Positions 26,513-34,205 of a DNA stretch of 34,770 nt are shown here, one piece after another; positions within the stretch are counted from its first letter, which is position 1; each line of letters opens with the position of its first letter. Under the pieces are notes generated by a model that saw only the letters and a list, made by a program, of their open reading frames with translations, was not told the origin of the DNA and searched no databases. Made by a program: the position numbers and the translations under genes. This DNA comes from Tannerellaceae bacterium (GTDB lineage: Bacteria; Bacteroidota; Bacteroidia; Bacteroidales; Tannerellaceae), in contig JAIRYL010000088.1 in the NCBI GenBank assembly GCA_031267775.1, forward strand, positions 1-34,770, given 5' to 3'.

Positions 26513-26879
26513 AACTTTGCGATTGTAAAGTGAATACTAAAATCCTATTTTAATTTGCTCGCAAAATAAATTACAGTGATTTCTTAGGAAAATAAGAAGT
26601 TCTTTTTGTGATAACAGCAAATTATTTGAACAAAAAGATGTTTCGATTTAACAAAAGAGGATATAATTTATTGCGAAAAACTCAACTAATCATTCCTTTG
26701 CGGAAAATTCTGACAGGCTTTAAACTTATTTTTCATGGTGTTTACTTTTCCACGACAGAAGTGGCCGCTTCTGCCGTGCTTTTTTTGAAACATTTTACTT
26801 CATGAGCGTAGCCTCTGACAAGTCATACGTTTTTTCTCATAGGCGCTTGTTTTTAAAGGGTTCGATATTATGTTTATTC
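26513..26879. other. Intergenic region between susC and fecR
   Basis: 367 AT-rich bases. I see no convincing gene. A 65-codon plus-strand frame (26608-26805) has no recognisable family. It carries a plus-strand hairpin terminator (26751-26786). This is where a sigma-dependent promoter for susC should lie, but I cannot identify it. Confidence 0.6.
26751..26786 (+). terminator. Plus-strand hairpin terminator with no assigned gene
   Basis: CACGACAGAAG (26751-26761) pairs with CTTCTGCCGTG (26768-26778), with one A-C mismatch and a 6-base loop, and is followed by seven T (26780-26786). It is oriented opposite to susC and fecR. On the minus strand the hairpin is followed by GAAAAGT, so it is not a good fecR terminator. 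Confidence 0.6.
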
Positions 26880-27851
26880 TCACAGACTTATTATCACGGT
26901 ACTCTTTTCTTCAATCTTCCGAATCTTTAAGGGATAAACTTTGCAAAGCGCCCTCAAGATTTCGTCAATACCATCCCGTTGCCGGAATTTCATGGTATAC
27001 TTCCATTTAAGTATAGCCGGGTTTTTTACTTCTATTTTGATATCATAATAGAGTTCTAATTTTTTTAATATATTACCCAGCGTTTCGTTTTCAAAACTGT
27101 ATATGCCTTCTTTCCACAAAAAATAATCATTATTCGGAATTTTGCCGATAATCATGGTTTGATTTTGAACTATCACTTCTTCCTGCGGACGAAGCGTCAC
27201 TTCTATATCCGGCGACGTTTTACTGTGTACCGATATGCTGCCTTCCAGAAGACTGATGCGGCTAACAGGTTCGTCCGGGTAGCTATACACATTGAAAGAT
27301 GTGCCTGCTACTTTAACTTCCGTTCCATTTGCAGAAACAATAAAGGGTTTGCTTTTATCTTTTGCCACTTCAAAAAAAGCTTCTCCTTCGACGGAAACGC
27401 GCCGTTGAGCGCCAACAAAAGCTGTAGGATAGGTTAAGCGCGTCCGGGCGTTCAGCCATACCGCCGTACCGTCGGAAAGGGTTAGTGAAACGCGCTGGCC
27501 CGCAGGTACAAACAAGGACGTTTCGGATATGTTTACCGAATGCCGGTAGTAATAAACATGATAGAAATGAACGGATATCGTCAGTAACGCAATTGCCGCC
27601 GCATAACCGACTGTTCGACAGGCATATCGATAGAACGTACGCAGTTTCATACGACGCATGAATTGCTTATAGCTGCGAACCGCATCGAAGGGATTATCCA
27701 CATCTCCGGAAAAAGCAAGCAATGCTTCGGCATTCTGATACCGGCCAAATGCCTCTCGCTTTTCTTTATCAGACGTCAATTCGCACAGGAAAGCCATTCT
27801 TTCATCCCTGTTCATCTTTCCAAGAAAATAATCCTCAACTTCTCTGTTCAT
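26880..27851 (-). CDS. FecR-family anti-sigma factor
   Basis: Seen: 323 aa from the ATG at 27851. The N-terminal cytoplasmic domain is about 1-75 (MNREVEDYFLGKMNRDERMA), one membrane segment about 79-98, the FecR domain about 110-205 (SLFVPAGQRVSLTLSDGTAVWLNA, VEGEAFFEVAKD, VAGTSFNVYSY) and a C-terminal DUF4974 domain about 250-318. An in-frame upstream extension to 28046 exists but translates part of a palindromic repeat, so I reject it. MNREVEDYFLGKM is a typical start. Known: FecR proteins hold and activate their ECF sigma factor and contact the STN domain of the transporter through the periplasmic part. Inference: couples the SusC at 22985-26512 to the sigma factor at 28491-29057. Confidence 0.92.
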   Translation of the reverse strand: MNREVEDYFLGKMNRDERMAFLCELTSDKEKREAFGRYQNAEALLAFSGDVDNPFDAVRSYKQFMRRMKLRTFYRYACRTVGYAAAIALLTISVHFYHVYYYRHSVNISETSLFVPAGQRVSLTLSDGTAVWLNARTRLTYPTAFVGAQRRVSVEGEAFFEVAKDKSKPFIVSANGTEVKVAGTSFNVYSYPDEPVSRISLLEGSISVHSKTSPDIEVTLRPQEEVIVQNQTMIIGKIPNNDYFLWKEGIYSFENETLGNILKKLELYYDIKIEVKNPAILKWKYTMKFRQRDGIDEILRALCKVYPLKIRKIEEKSTVIISL

Positions 27852-27964
27852 TTTTTCTGTGTTTATAATATGAAAACACATGGGGGAAAAAAATCCGCTA
27901 ACTAATTGTCGGGAAATTCTTCCAAGCGATGAAAAATAAACAGGATATACCCGTTTTCGTTCCT

Positions 27965-28161
27965 GAACGCCGCAGGCGTTCCATGTGGGTAACCCCCGGC
28001 GAGGCGAAGCTACCGGGTGCATGCGGAGCACGCCGCGCCGCCCCAACCTGTAAGGTTGAACTCCTCGGAGCGAGGAGAGAGGAGAGAGGGGGAGAGCGTC
28101 TCGCTACCCCCCGGTCGTTTCGCTTTACTGGGGGTTACTAACATTTGTCCCGTCAGGGACA
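27965..28161. repeat. Palindromic element with terminal inverted repeats (REP/MITE-like candidate)
   Basis: Terminal inverted repeats ATGTGGGTAACCCCC (27983-27997) and GGGGGTTACTAACAT (28130-28144) match at 13 of 15 positions. Flanking hairpins are GAACGCC-gca-GGCGTTC (27965-27981) on the left and TGTCCC-gtca-GGGACA (28146-28161) on the right. Inside are CTCCTCG-gag-CGAGGAG (28061-28077) and AACCT-gta-AGGTT (28045-28057). It is much richer in G+C than the flanks. It has no open frame able to encode a transposase, so if mobile it would be non-autonomous. Confidence 0.7.
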
Positions 28162-28201
28162 GAAAAACCATTACACAGTATTTATTTCACGTTACTAAAT
28201 A

Positions 28202-28346
28202 GATTACTTTTCCTTTCCAGGTAACTACTTTAAGTTTCAAAGTAACTACTTTAAGTTTCAAAGTAACTACTTTAAGTTTCAAAGTAATTACTTTAAGTTT
28301 CCAGGTAACTGCCTGAAGCTTCCAGGTAACTGCCTGTAAATTTGTA
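28202..28346. repeat. 21-bp tandem repeat, 6 copies plus a degenerate one
   Basis: The unit GTAACTACTTTAAGTTTCAA plus A begins at 28221, 28242, 28263, 28284, 28305 and 28326, an exact 21-base period. Copies 1-3 are nearly identical, and copies 5-6 drift to GTAACTGCCTGAAGCTTCCA. A weaker copy precedes at 28202. Each early unit includes ACTT-T-AAGT, a small palindrome. Two helical turns per period would place all copies on the same DNA face. There are no unique spacers, so it is not CRISPR. Confidence 0.85.
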
Positions 28347-28490
28347 ATTCAGATTTCAATTATTGTCTGAAAACAAAATAATGATACGGTAAGAAAAAAA
28401 TTCCTGCAAGTTTTTATGGAAGAATTCAGGTATTCAGGTATATTTCATTTCCCAATTCAACCGTAATAATGAACGCTTTAAAAACTTTCT

Positions 28491-29057
28491 TTAATAGAAA
28501 CAGATGGCAAGAACAAGCGTGAAATATTGTTTTAGCTCTTTTCTGAGACGCCGGTATGCAATTCCCATTTGCGTTTCAACCGTATGGGGGGATATTTGAA
28601 GCTCTTCGGCAATTTCTTTCTGCTTTTTGTTTTTTATTTTACTCATGACAAAGATTTGCCGGCAGCGTTCCGGCAGCGTATCCAGCGCTTTTTTCAGTTT
28701 TTCTTCAACGCCGTTCGGATCAGATAAAAAATCCAGGTTAAGCACTTCCAGTGAATTTATACCGGCTTGTAAGGTTAATTTGTATTCTTCTTGAATTTTA
28801 TCCGCAGATTCTTGCTTCATAGTCTGGTGGCGCAAATAATTAAGGCATCTGTTTTTGGTCGAAACAAAAAGATAAGCTACCAGGTTGTCATATTCAAATC
28901 GTATATCCCGTTTTTCCCATAGTTCGGCAAAAACATCCTGTACAATATTTTCCGCTTCTTCTTCCGACAAAACATATACCTTGGCAAAATATTTCATCTT
29001 TGAAAAATATAGTAAGTAGATTTTTTCAAAGTTTGCAATTTGATCATTCTTTTCCAA
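28491..29057 (-). CDS. ECF-type RNA polymerase sigma factor (FecI-like, Bacteroidota expansion family)
   Basis: Seen: 188 aa. Sigma region 2 is about 10-80 (FEKIYLLYFSKMKYFAKVYV, AENIVQDVFAELWEKR, FVSTKNRCLNYLRHQ). A linker follows. Region 4 is about 118-172 (ALDTLPERCRQIFVMSKIKNKKQKEIAEELQISPHTVETQM). Known: in Bacteroides such sigma factors, freed by their FecR partner, turn on the linked susCD operon, often in PULs for host glycans. Inference: drives susC and downstream genes of this PUL. I do not find a TAnnTTTG box upstream. The gene is separated from fecR by an unusually long spacer. Confidence 0.93.
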   Translation of the reverse strand: MEKNDQIANFEKIYLLYFSKMKYFAKVYVLSEEEAENIVQDVFAELWEKRDIRFEYDNLVAYLFVSTKNRCLNYLRHQTMKQESADKIQEEYKLTLQAGINSLEVLNLDFLSDPNGVEEKLKKALDTLPERCRQIFVMSKIKNKKQKEIAEELQISPHTVETQMGIAYRRLRKELKQYFTLVLAICFY

Positions 29058-29222
29058 GAGCGCCTATTTCTACTTTAACAGATTTCATTTTTGTGTTTAT
29101 CATAAGCCTGCTTACTGTCGGTCTGTCTTCTGCAATGTCGTTCAACCGGTTGATCAATTATTTCATCTTCTGACATTTGTCGATATAACTTAACATGATA
29201 TAAGGAAAAAGGAATCACAGCC

Positions 29223-29306
29223 ATGCTAAAAACGAACGAAATTACAGAAATTTTCCATTTAATCGATGAATTTTCAAAAGAATTTGCGAATCATGCGCGG
29301 CGTACC
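29223..29306 (+). pseudogene. N-terminal relic of an IS982-type transposase
   Basis: The plus-strand frame from ATG 29223 reads MLKTNEITEIFHLIDEFSKE and a few residues more. The TEIF-x4-DEF-x-KEF pattern is, as I recall, the hallmark start of IS982-family transposases in Bacteroidota. Only about 28 codons remain. The frame then runs into the terminator of the neighbouring SusD gene and carries no DDE residues. It is therefore a decayed fragment with no possible activity. Identification rests on a short motif from memory. Confidence 0.5.
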
Positions 29307-29343
29307 AAAAAAAGGGGCGCCCTCCCAATCGAGGCCGCCCCTT
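29307..29343 (-). terminator. Terminator of the second susCD operon
   Basis: AAGGGGCG (29312-29319) pairs with CGCCCCTT (29336-29343), with additional inner pairs. Read on the minus strand, it is followed by a run of seven T (complement of 29307-29313). It lies 28 bases past the SusD stop codon. Confidence 0.85.
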
Positions 29344-29370
29344 CGTATAATATACCTGCGTTGAATCAAA

Positions 29371-31047
29371 CTATTCGGCCGACGTGCAATAGTTGCTGTT
29401 TATATCCCACCATAAGGGGGTGGCTACATTGTCTGCTCCGCCCAGTAACTGAACGCCTTTTTCATATTCCGCTTTGTTAATCAGCGCTTCCTGTTCGGGG
29501 TACTGTACGCGCTTGATGAAGTTTTTGGGGTCTTTTACGTTTTTGTTGCCTGCATTATAATACAGTTCATTTCTTTCGATCCCTACATCCATGCGCGGGA
29601 GGTTCAGACGACGCTTGTCGTTCCACGATTCAAAAGAAACGTCGGGGAATGCGGCGATGTATTTCTGGGTAATGATTTTTTCCAAAGCCGTATTGCCGGC
29701 GCCCGTCTGGTCGTCGAAGTTTGCGCTGGCGCCTGCCAGGTTTTTATCTGTGGAGGCTAAATAATCGTCGGCGTCGGCAGATACCTCCCAGGCGTCGAAC
29801 GAAGCGCGCACTCCCTTTTCATACTCCGCTTTGGCGTCGCCGGCAATAAATCCGCGCAAGGCCGCTTCGGCTTTGAGGAAACAAACCTCTTCGTACAGGA
29901 ACAGATCGTACGGACGGGTTTTGTAGGGAGCTCCATTCTTGATAAGATGTCCAAACTCCGCATAATCGTTCTTTTTATAGTTTGCATCTTCATTATATAC
30001 CGACGGACTCAAGCCATAAGGCATCCCTTTCCAGTCGCCGCTCGTATAAGCCGGATCAAACATGAAGGTAGCTCGCGGGTCGGCCTTTGCCGGGTGTATG
30101 GCAGAGAGGGGAGTTCCAGCAGCGCCCGACAGCGCTTTCCTTTTGTTTACAAGATAGGCCGGAAACTCTTTTCCTCCGATGTTTGCAAGTAATTTTTCAA
30201 ACGAAGCAGTCAGGTTAATCGGCGCGCTCCAGGTTATCTGAAACATGGTATAATTATAATCCTTGCCCCAATCTCCATTTGCTAAAGGAGCGATTGTAGC
30301 GTTATCGGCTACGCCGTCGAATACGCCCGATTCTATGGCTTTCCCGGCTTCGGCCGTGCAGGTAGCCGGTTCTATTTCCGACAAGCGCAGGGCAAAACGC
30401 AAGCGCAGCGAATTGGCAAACTTCTTCCACTTCTTCATATCGTTTGCATACAATGCATCCGAAGCCGAATTAACAAATGCCGGCGCGCCTGCTTCCTTGT
30501 CGATAAGGGCAATTGCCTCATCCAATTCGGCAAAGAACTCCGTATAGGTATCTTTCACCGATTTGTAGGGCGGATTTTCTTCTATCTCCTTATAAGTTGG
30601 GAAAGGGATGGGGCCAAAAAAGTCTACGCCCGTCATCTGCACATATACGCGCCATATCTTGGCCAGGGCCAAGCTGTTAGTATACGTGTCGCCTTTGTCG
30701 GCCTCGCTCAGGTTACGGATCACAATATTGAGCGAAGCCACATTTGACTGAACGCGCTTGTACATCCTGCGGCTCCAGTCTTCTATCATAACATAGTTTT
30801 TGGTAGACTGTCCGCCTCCGTCTCCTATTTGCGCAAAAAAGTCGATCATCAGCGATTTAACGCGCTGTTCGTCGTCTCCTTCTATAGAGAGACCGTCCCG
30901 TAAGGCAGATCCCAGTCGCGGATCCATCATATTATAAGCCACTTCGTCTGTCGGTTCATTTGGATTTTCATTCAGCGCAGTCAGATCGCAGCCTGTAAGC
31001 GCCAACAAAAACAAAGAACAAGCGATATATTTCCTGAATGTTTTCAT
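29371..31047 (-). CDS. SusD-like lipoprotein (SusD-like_2 group)
   Basis: Seen: 558 aa. The lipobox LTGC gives lipidated Cys20. The mature start is DLTALNENPNEPTDEV, with PRLGSALRDG, LAKIWRVYVQMTGVDFFGPIPF, a KKWKKFANSLRLRFALRLSE helix and a C-terminal QKYIAAFPDVSFESWNDKRRL motif. The ENPN start and the helix order fit the SusD-like_2 group rather than classical RagB/SusD. Known: such proteins pair with a SusC barrel on the cell surface, and some serve non-glycan cargo such as peptides. Inference: the partner of the SusC encoded 26 bases upstream. No hydrolase is encoded nearby, so cargo cannot be predicted. Confidence 0.93.
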   Translation of the reverse strand: MKTFRKYIACSLFLLALTGCDLTALNENPNEPTDEVAYNMMDPRLGSALRDGLSIEGDDEQRVKSLMIDFFAQIGDGGGQSTKNYVMIEDWSRRMYKRVQSNVASLNIVIRNLSEADKGDTYTNSLALAKIWRVYVQMTGVDFFGPIPFPTYKEIEENPPYKSVKDTYTEFFAELDEAIALIDKEAGAPAFVNSASDALYANDMKKWKKFANSLRLRFALRLSEIEPATCTAEAGKAIESGVFDGVADNATIAPLANGDWGKDYNYTMFQITWSAPINLTASFEKLLANIGGKEFPAYLVNKRKALSGAAGTPLSAIHPAKADPRATFMFDPAYTSGDWKGMPYGLSPSVYNEDANYKKNDYAEFGHLIKNGAPYKTRPYDLFLYEEVCFLKAEAALRGFIAGDAKAEYEKGVRASFDAWEVSADADDYLASTDKNLAGASANFDDQTGAGNTALEKIITQKYIAAFPDVSFESWNDKRRLNLPRMDVGIERNELYYNAGNKNVKDPKNFIKRVQYPEQEALINKAEYEKGVQLLGGADNVATPLWWDINSNYCTSAE

Positions 31048-31073
31048 ATTCTTTTCTTTCTTATGGATAATGA

Positions 31074-34000
31074 TTAAAATGTAACATTGACGTTAAACCC
31101 AATGCTCCTCATCGTAGGCATGGAAGCAAATTCGATACCCTGTACGGAACTTGAGTTACTAAATCCCGATTCCGGATCAAACTTCTTTGTTTTATGATAT
31201 ATCATAAAGAGGTTGCGGGCCACCAGGCTAGCCTTCACGCTGGCAAACGGCGTTTTTGCCAGCAACGTTCCGGGCAACGAATAACCCAGGTTCACTTCGC
31301 GCAAACGAGCGTTTGTGGCGTCGTAAATAAAAGCTTCCGTTATGCCTGCAATCCCTGTCCAGTATTGTTGCGACGTAACTTCCTTTGCGTTTTGAACGCC
31401 GTCTTTTGTTACGCCCGGCGCCACCATCCCGTCGCGTCCGTCCAGCGTCATCTTTAAATTACCCCAGCGAGTTCCCTGCTGGATAGAACCCATATAAATA
31501 TCGCCTCCATAGTTCAAATCAAAAAGGAATCCGAACGTAACGTTTTTATACGAGAAATTATTCCACCAGCCCAGCATCCATTCGGGCTGATTGTTTCCCA
31601 GCTTCTGCATGGAAGCGGCCTGGACAGGGAGGCCGTTGTCGCCAATTACGATTTGGCCGCTGGCGTCGCGTTCGTAGGCCGTACCATACATATCGCCGTA
31701 GGCCCCCCCTACTTCGGCCACAATCTGCATAAAATTCACGCCGGTACCGTCGCTTATTATCTGCCGGTCGGTACCTTCGGTCAGTTTTATAATTTTGTTT
31801 TTATTCTTCGACCAGTTAACAAGCGTTTCCCAGGTAAAGCCATTCGAGGTTTTCACCGGAGTAGCGTTCAGGGCGATTTCCAGCCCCTTGTTTTCAATAT
31901 TACCCGCGTTAATCAGCTTGTAGCTATATCCGGTAGCGGCAGGAACCGAAGTCTTTAATATCTGGTTTTTTGCATTCTTCTTATAATACGAAACGTCTAA
32001 GCCCACGCGATTTTCAAAGCCTCTCAATTCAAGCCCCAGTTCCCACGATTCAATAATTTCGTTCTTCAGATTCGGATTGGCAATCCAGTCTTTATTTGAA
32101 GCGTTGAACACGCCGCCTTTAATATCATAAGTAAGGCTATAATAATCGCGCAGCATATACGGATCGGTATCATTACCCACCTGCGCCCACGAAACGCGCA
32201 ACTTGCCAAAGTTCAAAGGCCCCATATTATACCCCGCATTGTGCATCATCTGGGTAAATATCCAGCTTCCGCCTGCCGAGGGATAGAAATACGAATTATT
32301 GTTTTCAGGCAGGGTAGACGACCAGTCGTTGCGCCCCGTAACATCCAGATACAGATAGCTGTCCCACGAAAAAGAAGCCGTTGCGTATAAAGAATTTATC
32401 TGCTTGCGTTTTTTTGTAAATTCGCCGCTGTGGATTTTGCCGTTATTGATAGCATAAAAATCCGGGATAACCAACTCGCCCGACCAGTCGTTGTTTTTAG
32501 AAGTAGACCTATACATAATATTTCCGCCCGCCGTGCCTGCTATACTAAGCTTGTTCCAGTTACCCTGCGCCGCGAACAGGAAGTCTGAGTTAAGTTCCTT
32601 AAACCTTTCCGTTTGTACGCGATAGCTTCCGTTGGTTTCCCAATACGGATTACCGGTAGCGCGCGTCCAGTCGTACAGGAACGAATAATTATCCATCCCG
32701 GTGCGCAGCTTCAGGCTCAACCAGTTTGTAAATTTAAAATCAAACGCGGCAAAGCCAATATAGCGGTCTCTCTTATCCGAGTTCAGGTTACGCTCGGTAG
32801 CCCAGTACGGGTTATTAGGCGCAGTATTGTGCACTACCTTCCACGCCGCCGGCTTGCCGTCTTCCCTTTTCCAGTCGTTATCCCTGTATGCGTTCCAGTC
32901 GGAAAAGCCAACGCTTCGCGGCATCGTCAGGTAATCGTAGAATACGTTGTTCGGGTCGGCGGCAACCGCTACGCGGTTATTGGCTCTCGAATTAACGTAA
33001 TTGATCTTGAAGTCGGCAGACAGCCAATCGGCCAGTTTGGTTGTGGTGCGAAGATTAATCGACGTACGTTCTATGCCGCTATTAGGAACAACCGATTGAT
33101 TATCCAGCCTTGTTACCGATGCGCGGAAAGTCATATCTTTGGTAGATTTACCCAGTTCAACGCTGTTCGTCCAGCTCGTACCCGTTCTCAGGAAGTCTTT
33201 ATACAAATTATTGTCGCGTGCGGCATACGAAAAAGAGCCTAAGGCCATTTCCTGCGCAGATCCATCCATCTTAGGCCCCCAGCTACCCACCTGGTCATTG
33301 CCGAATACATTGTTCGAGCCCTGTCCGTAGAGGTTCTGAAAGTCGGGCGTCATCATCGGGCTTTCAAAGGTAAGGTTCGTATTCAGCGAGATACCCAATC
33401 CCTTGCCCGTTCCGCCGGTTTTGGTTGTTATCATCACCACCCCGTTACCGGCGCGGCTCCCATACAGAGCGGCCGCAGCCGGGCCTTTCAATACCGACAT
33501 ACTCGCGATATCGTCGGGAGAGATATCCGAAATACCCGATCCCTTGTCAATATTGCTGTTACCCCAGTATTCGCGCGTATCGCTGCTAAAGTTGTCGATA
33601 GGCACGCCGTCTACCACTACCAGAGGCTGGTTATTTCCGGCAATAGAGTTATTACCGCGTATCACAATCCGGGTTCCCCCGCCAACGCCCGTGCTGCTCT
33701 GATTAATTTGCACGCCGGCAATCTTCCCTGCCAGGGCATTGGCAACGTTTACATTGCGGGTTTCTGTTAACTGATCGCCCTTCACCTCCTGCATGGCATA
33801 GCCCAACGCTTTCTTCTCGCGCTTGATACCCAGAGCGGTAACAACCACTTCGTCCAGTTTCTGCGCATCTTCTGCCAGCTTAACAGACAACGTTGCCTGT
33901 CCGGTATAAACAATTTCCTGCGAGATATACCCGATATAAGAAACTACAATAACGTCGCCGCTTTTGAGGCCATCCAGCTCAAAACCCCCGTCCATATTGG

Positions 34001-34205
34001 TAATTGTACCATGGGTAGTCCCTTTTATAAGTATAGAAGCTCCCACTACCGGGCCAAAAGCGTCTTCTATCGTACCCGTAATTTTACCGCTCTGCTGCAG
34101 CGTCCCGGCTCCCGGCTCAACCGCAATATTTTCGGCGTATATGTTTCCGGAAAAACACAAGGCTGTCATTACGATCAAGCTCACTAATTTCAAGTTCTTC
34201 AACAT
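31074..34205 (-). CDS. SusC/RagA TonB-dependent outer-membrane transporter without STN domain
   Basis: Seen: 1043 aa. Signal peptide about 1-24 (ending IYAE). A carboxypeptidase-regulatory-like domain is at about 40-111 (GKITGTIEDAFGPVVGASIL), a TonB-box-like LDEVVVTALG at 117-126, a plug to about 250 (VVVDGVPIDNFSS, GPAAAALYGSRAGNGVVMITTK) and a barrel ending NVNVTF. It lacks the STN domain present in the other SusC, so it should not signal to FecR. Known: energised by TonB-ExbBD, it forms a complex with SusD. Inference: an independent uptake system regulated differently from the adjacent PUL, behind its own -7 box about 217 bases upstream. Confidence 0.95.
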   Translation of the reverse strand: MLKNLKLVSLIVMTALCFSGNIYAENIAVEPGAGTLQQSGKITGTIEDAFGPVVGASILIKGTTHGTITNMDGGFELDGLKSGDVIVVSYIGYISQEIVYTGQATLSVKLAEDAQKLDEVVVTALGIKREKKALGYAMQEVKGDQLTETRNVNVANALAGKIAGVQINQSSTGVGGGTRIVIRGNNSIAGNNQPLVVVDGVPIDNFSSDTREYWGNSNIDKGSGISDISPDDIASMSVLKGPAAAALYGSRAGNGVVMITTKTGGTGKGLGISLNTNLTFESPMMTPDFQNLYGQGSNNVFGNDQVGSWGPKMDGSAQEMALGSFSYAARDNNLYKDFLRTGTSWTNSVELGKSTKDMTFRASVTRLDNQSVVPNSGIERTSINLRTTTKLADWLSADFKINYVNSRANNRVAVAADPNNVFYDYLTMPRSVGFSDWNAYRDNDWKREDGKPAAWKVVHNTAPNNPYWATERNLNSDKRDRYIGFAAFDFKFTNWLSLKLRTGMDNYSFLYDWTRATGNPYWETNGSYRVQTERFKELNSDFLFAAQGNWNKLSIAGTAGGNIMYRSTSKNNDWSGELVIPDFYAINNGKIHSGEFTKKRKQINSLYATASFSWDSYLYLDVTGRNDWSSTLPENNNSYFYPSAGGSWIFTQMMHNAGYNMGPLNFGKLRVSWAQVGNDTDPYMLRDYYSLTYDIKGGVFNASNKDWIANPNLKNEIIESWELGLELRGFENRVGLDVSYYKKNAKNQILKTSVPAATGYSYKLINAGNIENKGLEIALNATPVKTSNGFTWETLVNWSKNKNKIIKLTEGTDRQIISDGTGVNFMQIVAEVGGAYGDMYGTAYERDASGQIVIGDNGLPVQAASMQKLGNNQPEWMLGWWNNFSYKNVTFGFLFDLNYGGDIYMGSIQQGTRWGNLKMTLDGRDGMVAPGVTKDGVQNAKEVTSQQYWTGIAGITEAFIYDATNARLREVNLGYSLPGTLLAKTPFASVKASLVARNLFMIYHKTKKFDPESGFSNSSSVQGIEFASMPTMRSIGFNVNVTF

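Larger units (their letters stand above)
27852..28490. other. 639-base spacer between sigma factor and fecR, repeat-rich
   Basis: It contains the palindromic element (27965-28161) and the 21-bp tandem repeat (28202-28346). The stretch from about 28350 to 28490 is AT-rich with no gene or hairpin that I can support. Sigma/FecR pairs in Bacteroidota are normally nearly adjacent, so the spacer is probably inserted or expanded. Confidence 0.7.
29058..29370. other. Intergenic region with transposase relic and terminator
   Basis: 313 bases between the second SusD gene and the sigma factor. It holds the relic (29223-29306) and the minus-strand terminator (29307-29343). The remainder (29058-29206) should contain the sigma gene's promoter, but no consensus box is visible. 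Confidence 0.6.

Noticed and set aside
26608-26805. 65-codon plus-strand frame upstream of susC
   Set aside because: No recognisable family, basic and hydrophobic composition typical of AT-rich noncoding DNA, and it reads through the hairpin terminator at 26751-26786.
27852-28046. 65-residue N-terminal extension of FecR
   Set aside because: The extension translates the palindromic element and has no family similarity, while the ATG at 27851 gives the standard MNREVEDYF start.
28202-28346. CRISPR array
   Set aside because: The 21-bp repeats are directly adjacent with no unique spacers, and no cas gene is present.
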